Positions 63,405-64,000 of a stretch of 64,000 nt of DNA are shown here, one piece after another. The translations under genes were made by a program, and so were the position numbers. Positions within the stretch are counted from its first letter, which is position 1. Every line of letters begins with the position of its first letter. This DNA is from Parvibaculaceae bacterium Mf 1.05b.01 (GTDB taxonomy: Bacteria > Pseudomonadota > Alphaproteobacteria > Parvibaculales > Parvibaculaceae): positions 2,012,245 to 2,076,244 of the forward strand of contig BAOK01000001.1 in the NCBI GenBank assembly GCA_000509225.1. Direction: 5' to 3'. The notes under the pieces were generated by a model. That model was not told the origin of the DNA. It did no database searches and saw only the letters and a program-made list of their open reading frames with translations.

Positions 63405-64000
63405 TCAGTGTGCTGGACCCGCGCCCCAGACGTAGATTGAGACAAACAGGAACAACCAGACCACGTCAACAAAGTGCCAGTACCAGGCAGCTGCTTCGAA
63501 GCCAAAGTGGTGCTTCTCAGTGAAGTGACCGCTATAGGCGCGTCCAAGACATACAGCCAGGAAGATGGTTCCGATGATCACGTGGAAGCCATGGAATCCA
63601 GTCGCCATGAAGAAGGTTGCACCATAAATGCTTCCGGAGAAGCCGAAGGCCGCATGGGAATACTCATAGGCCTGGAGAGCGGTAAAGATCATTCCCAGGA
63701 TTACCGTGAGCCAGAGGCCTTGCTTCAGACCTTTGCGGTCGCCGTGCTGCAGCGCATGGTGCGCCCAGGTGGCCGTCGTGCCAGAAGTGAGCAGGATCAC
63801 GGTGTTGATGAATGGCAGGTGCCAGGGATCAAAGGTCTCGATACCCACTGGCGGCCAAACACCACCGGTTGCTTCCGTGCGCTGGAACATAATGTCATTG
63901 CCCGGAAACAAGCTCGCATCAAAGTAAGCCCAGAACCATGCGACGAAGAACATCACTTCAGACGCGATGAACATGATCATGCCATAGCGCAGGTGCAGTT
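63405..64000 (-). CDS. coxC: Cytochrome c oxidase subunit III, partial
   Basis: Leftward gene whose 5' end lies beyond the window. The 198 codons present cover most of the protein: [60 protein letters not shown] and [19 protein letters not shown] are diagnostic of subunit III of the aa3-type oxidase. About 70 N-terminal residues are missing. Several membrane spans are visible. It heads the run to DUF983, SURF1, thrC, M16, GNAT and GGDEF-EAL; the genes coxAB and ctaG expected upstream are outside the window. Confidence 0.95.
   Translation of the reverse strand, partial: LHLRYGMIMFIASEVMFFVAWFWAYFDASLFPGNDIMFQRTEATGGVWPPVGIETFDPWHLPFINTVILLTSGTTATWAHHALQHGDRKGLKQGLWLTVILGMIFTALQAYEYSHAAFGFSGSIYGATFFMATGFHGFHVIIGTIFLAVCLGRAYSGHFTEKHHFGFEAAAWYWHFVDVVWLFLFVSIYVWGAGPAH

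Overview
The window is 64 kb of chromosome from an alphaproteobacterium, most likely of the Rhizobiales/Parvibaculum-like part of that class (inference from gene content and order; no rRNA or other phylogenetic marker was tested). The signs are: a CcrM-type GANTC methyltransferase with a CtrA box in its promoter; F0 ATP synthase genes (atpI-B-E-F'-F) kept apart from F1; glyQ-glyS-ppdK; a DciA-like (DUF721)-DsbA-SMC run; ispH-thrB-rnhA; and coxC-DUF983-SURF1-thrC-M16 peptidase. Coding density is high, base composition looks moderately GC-rich, and TTG and GTG starts are common. I see no tRNA, rRNA, CRISPR array, insertion sequence or prophage. Most of the window is core genome; the less ordinary material is in a few small genes, promoter regions and dispersed palindromic repeats.

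Layout. 1-4.1 kb: the start of a leftward partial gene, then nadA-nadB-nadC (de novo NAD synthesis) behind a strong promoter whose -10 box overlaps a palindrome repeated in the leader. 4.1-7.3 kb: two tandem SDR oxidoreductases, a leftward cell wall hydrolase and a 528-base gap. 7.3-17.8 kb: mostly leftward genes: ppdK, glyS, glyQ, an SDR, two small membrane proteins, an S49 peptidase, a tRNA-type N6-adenine methyltransferase, an unrecognised cysteine-rich protein and a DUF2007 protein. 17.9-24.6 kb: polyprenyl diphosphate synthase, ispE, a TPR lipoprotein, ETF-ubiquinone oxidoreductase and a family 4 uracil-DNA glycosylase. 24.7-31.8 kb: lytic transglycosylase, moaB, a 70-aa protein, a three-gene transferase/methyltransferase operon divergent from a radical SAM protein, and an orphan gene. 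31.9-36.3 kb: rnhB, ccrM, mutY, a DciA-like gene and dsbA. 36.4-42.8 kb: smc, then the F0 operon ending in a clear terminator. 43-45.5 kb: a nucleotidyltransferase and a TetR-serine hydrolase pair with two palindromic operators. 45.6-50.3 kb: gcvT-gcvH-gcvPA-gcvPB under a tandem glycine riboswitch. 50.4-55.9 kb: a lipoprotein, ispH-thrB-rnhA, a peroxiredoxin, a DsbD N-domain protein and YqgE. 55.9-64 kb: a leftward run of seven genes from coxC (cut by the window edge) to a GGDEF-EAL protein.

How it fits together. The nad operon makes NAD from aspartate. The glycine cleavage operon is controlled by the amino acid it degrades. ccrM carries both its own methylation sites (seven GANTC in 124 bases) and a full CtrA box, the logic known from Caulobacter. 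The cytochrome oxidase block couples subunit III with its SURF1 assembly factor. Functions are assigned from recognisable family motifs, not from searches. Starts were moved from the longest open frame wherever a ribosome binding site, an overlap with a neighbour or family length argued for it; each case is stated.
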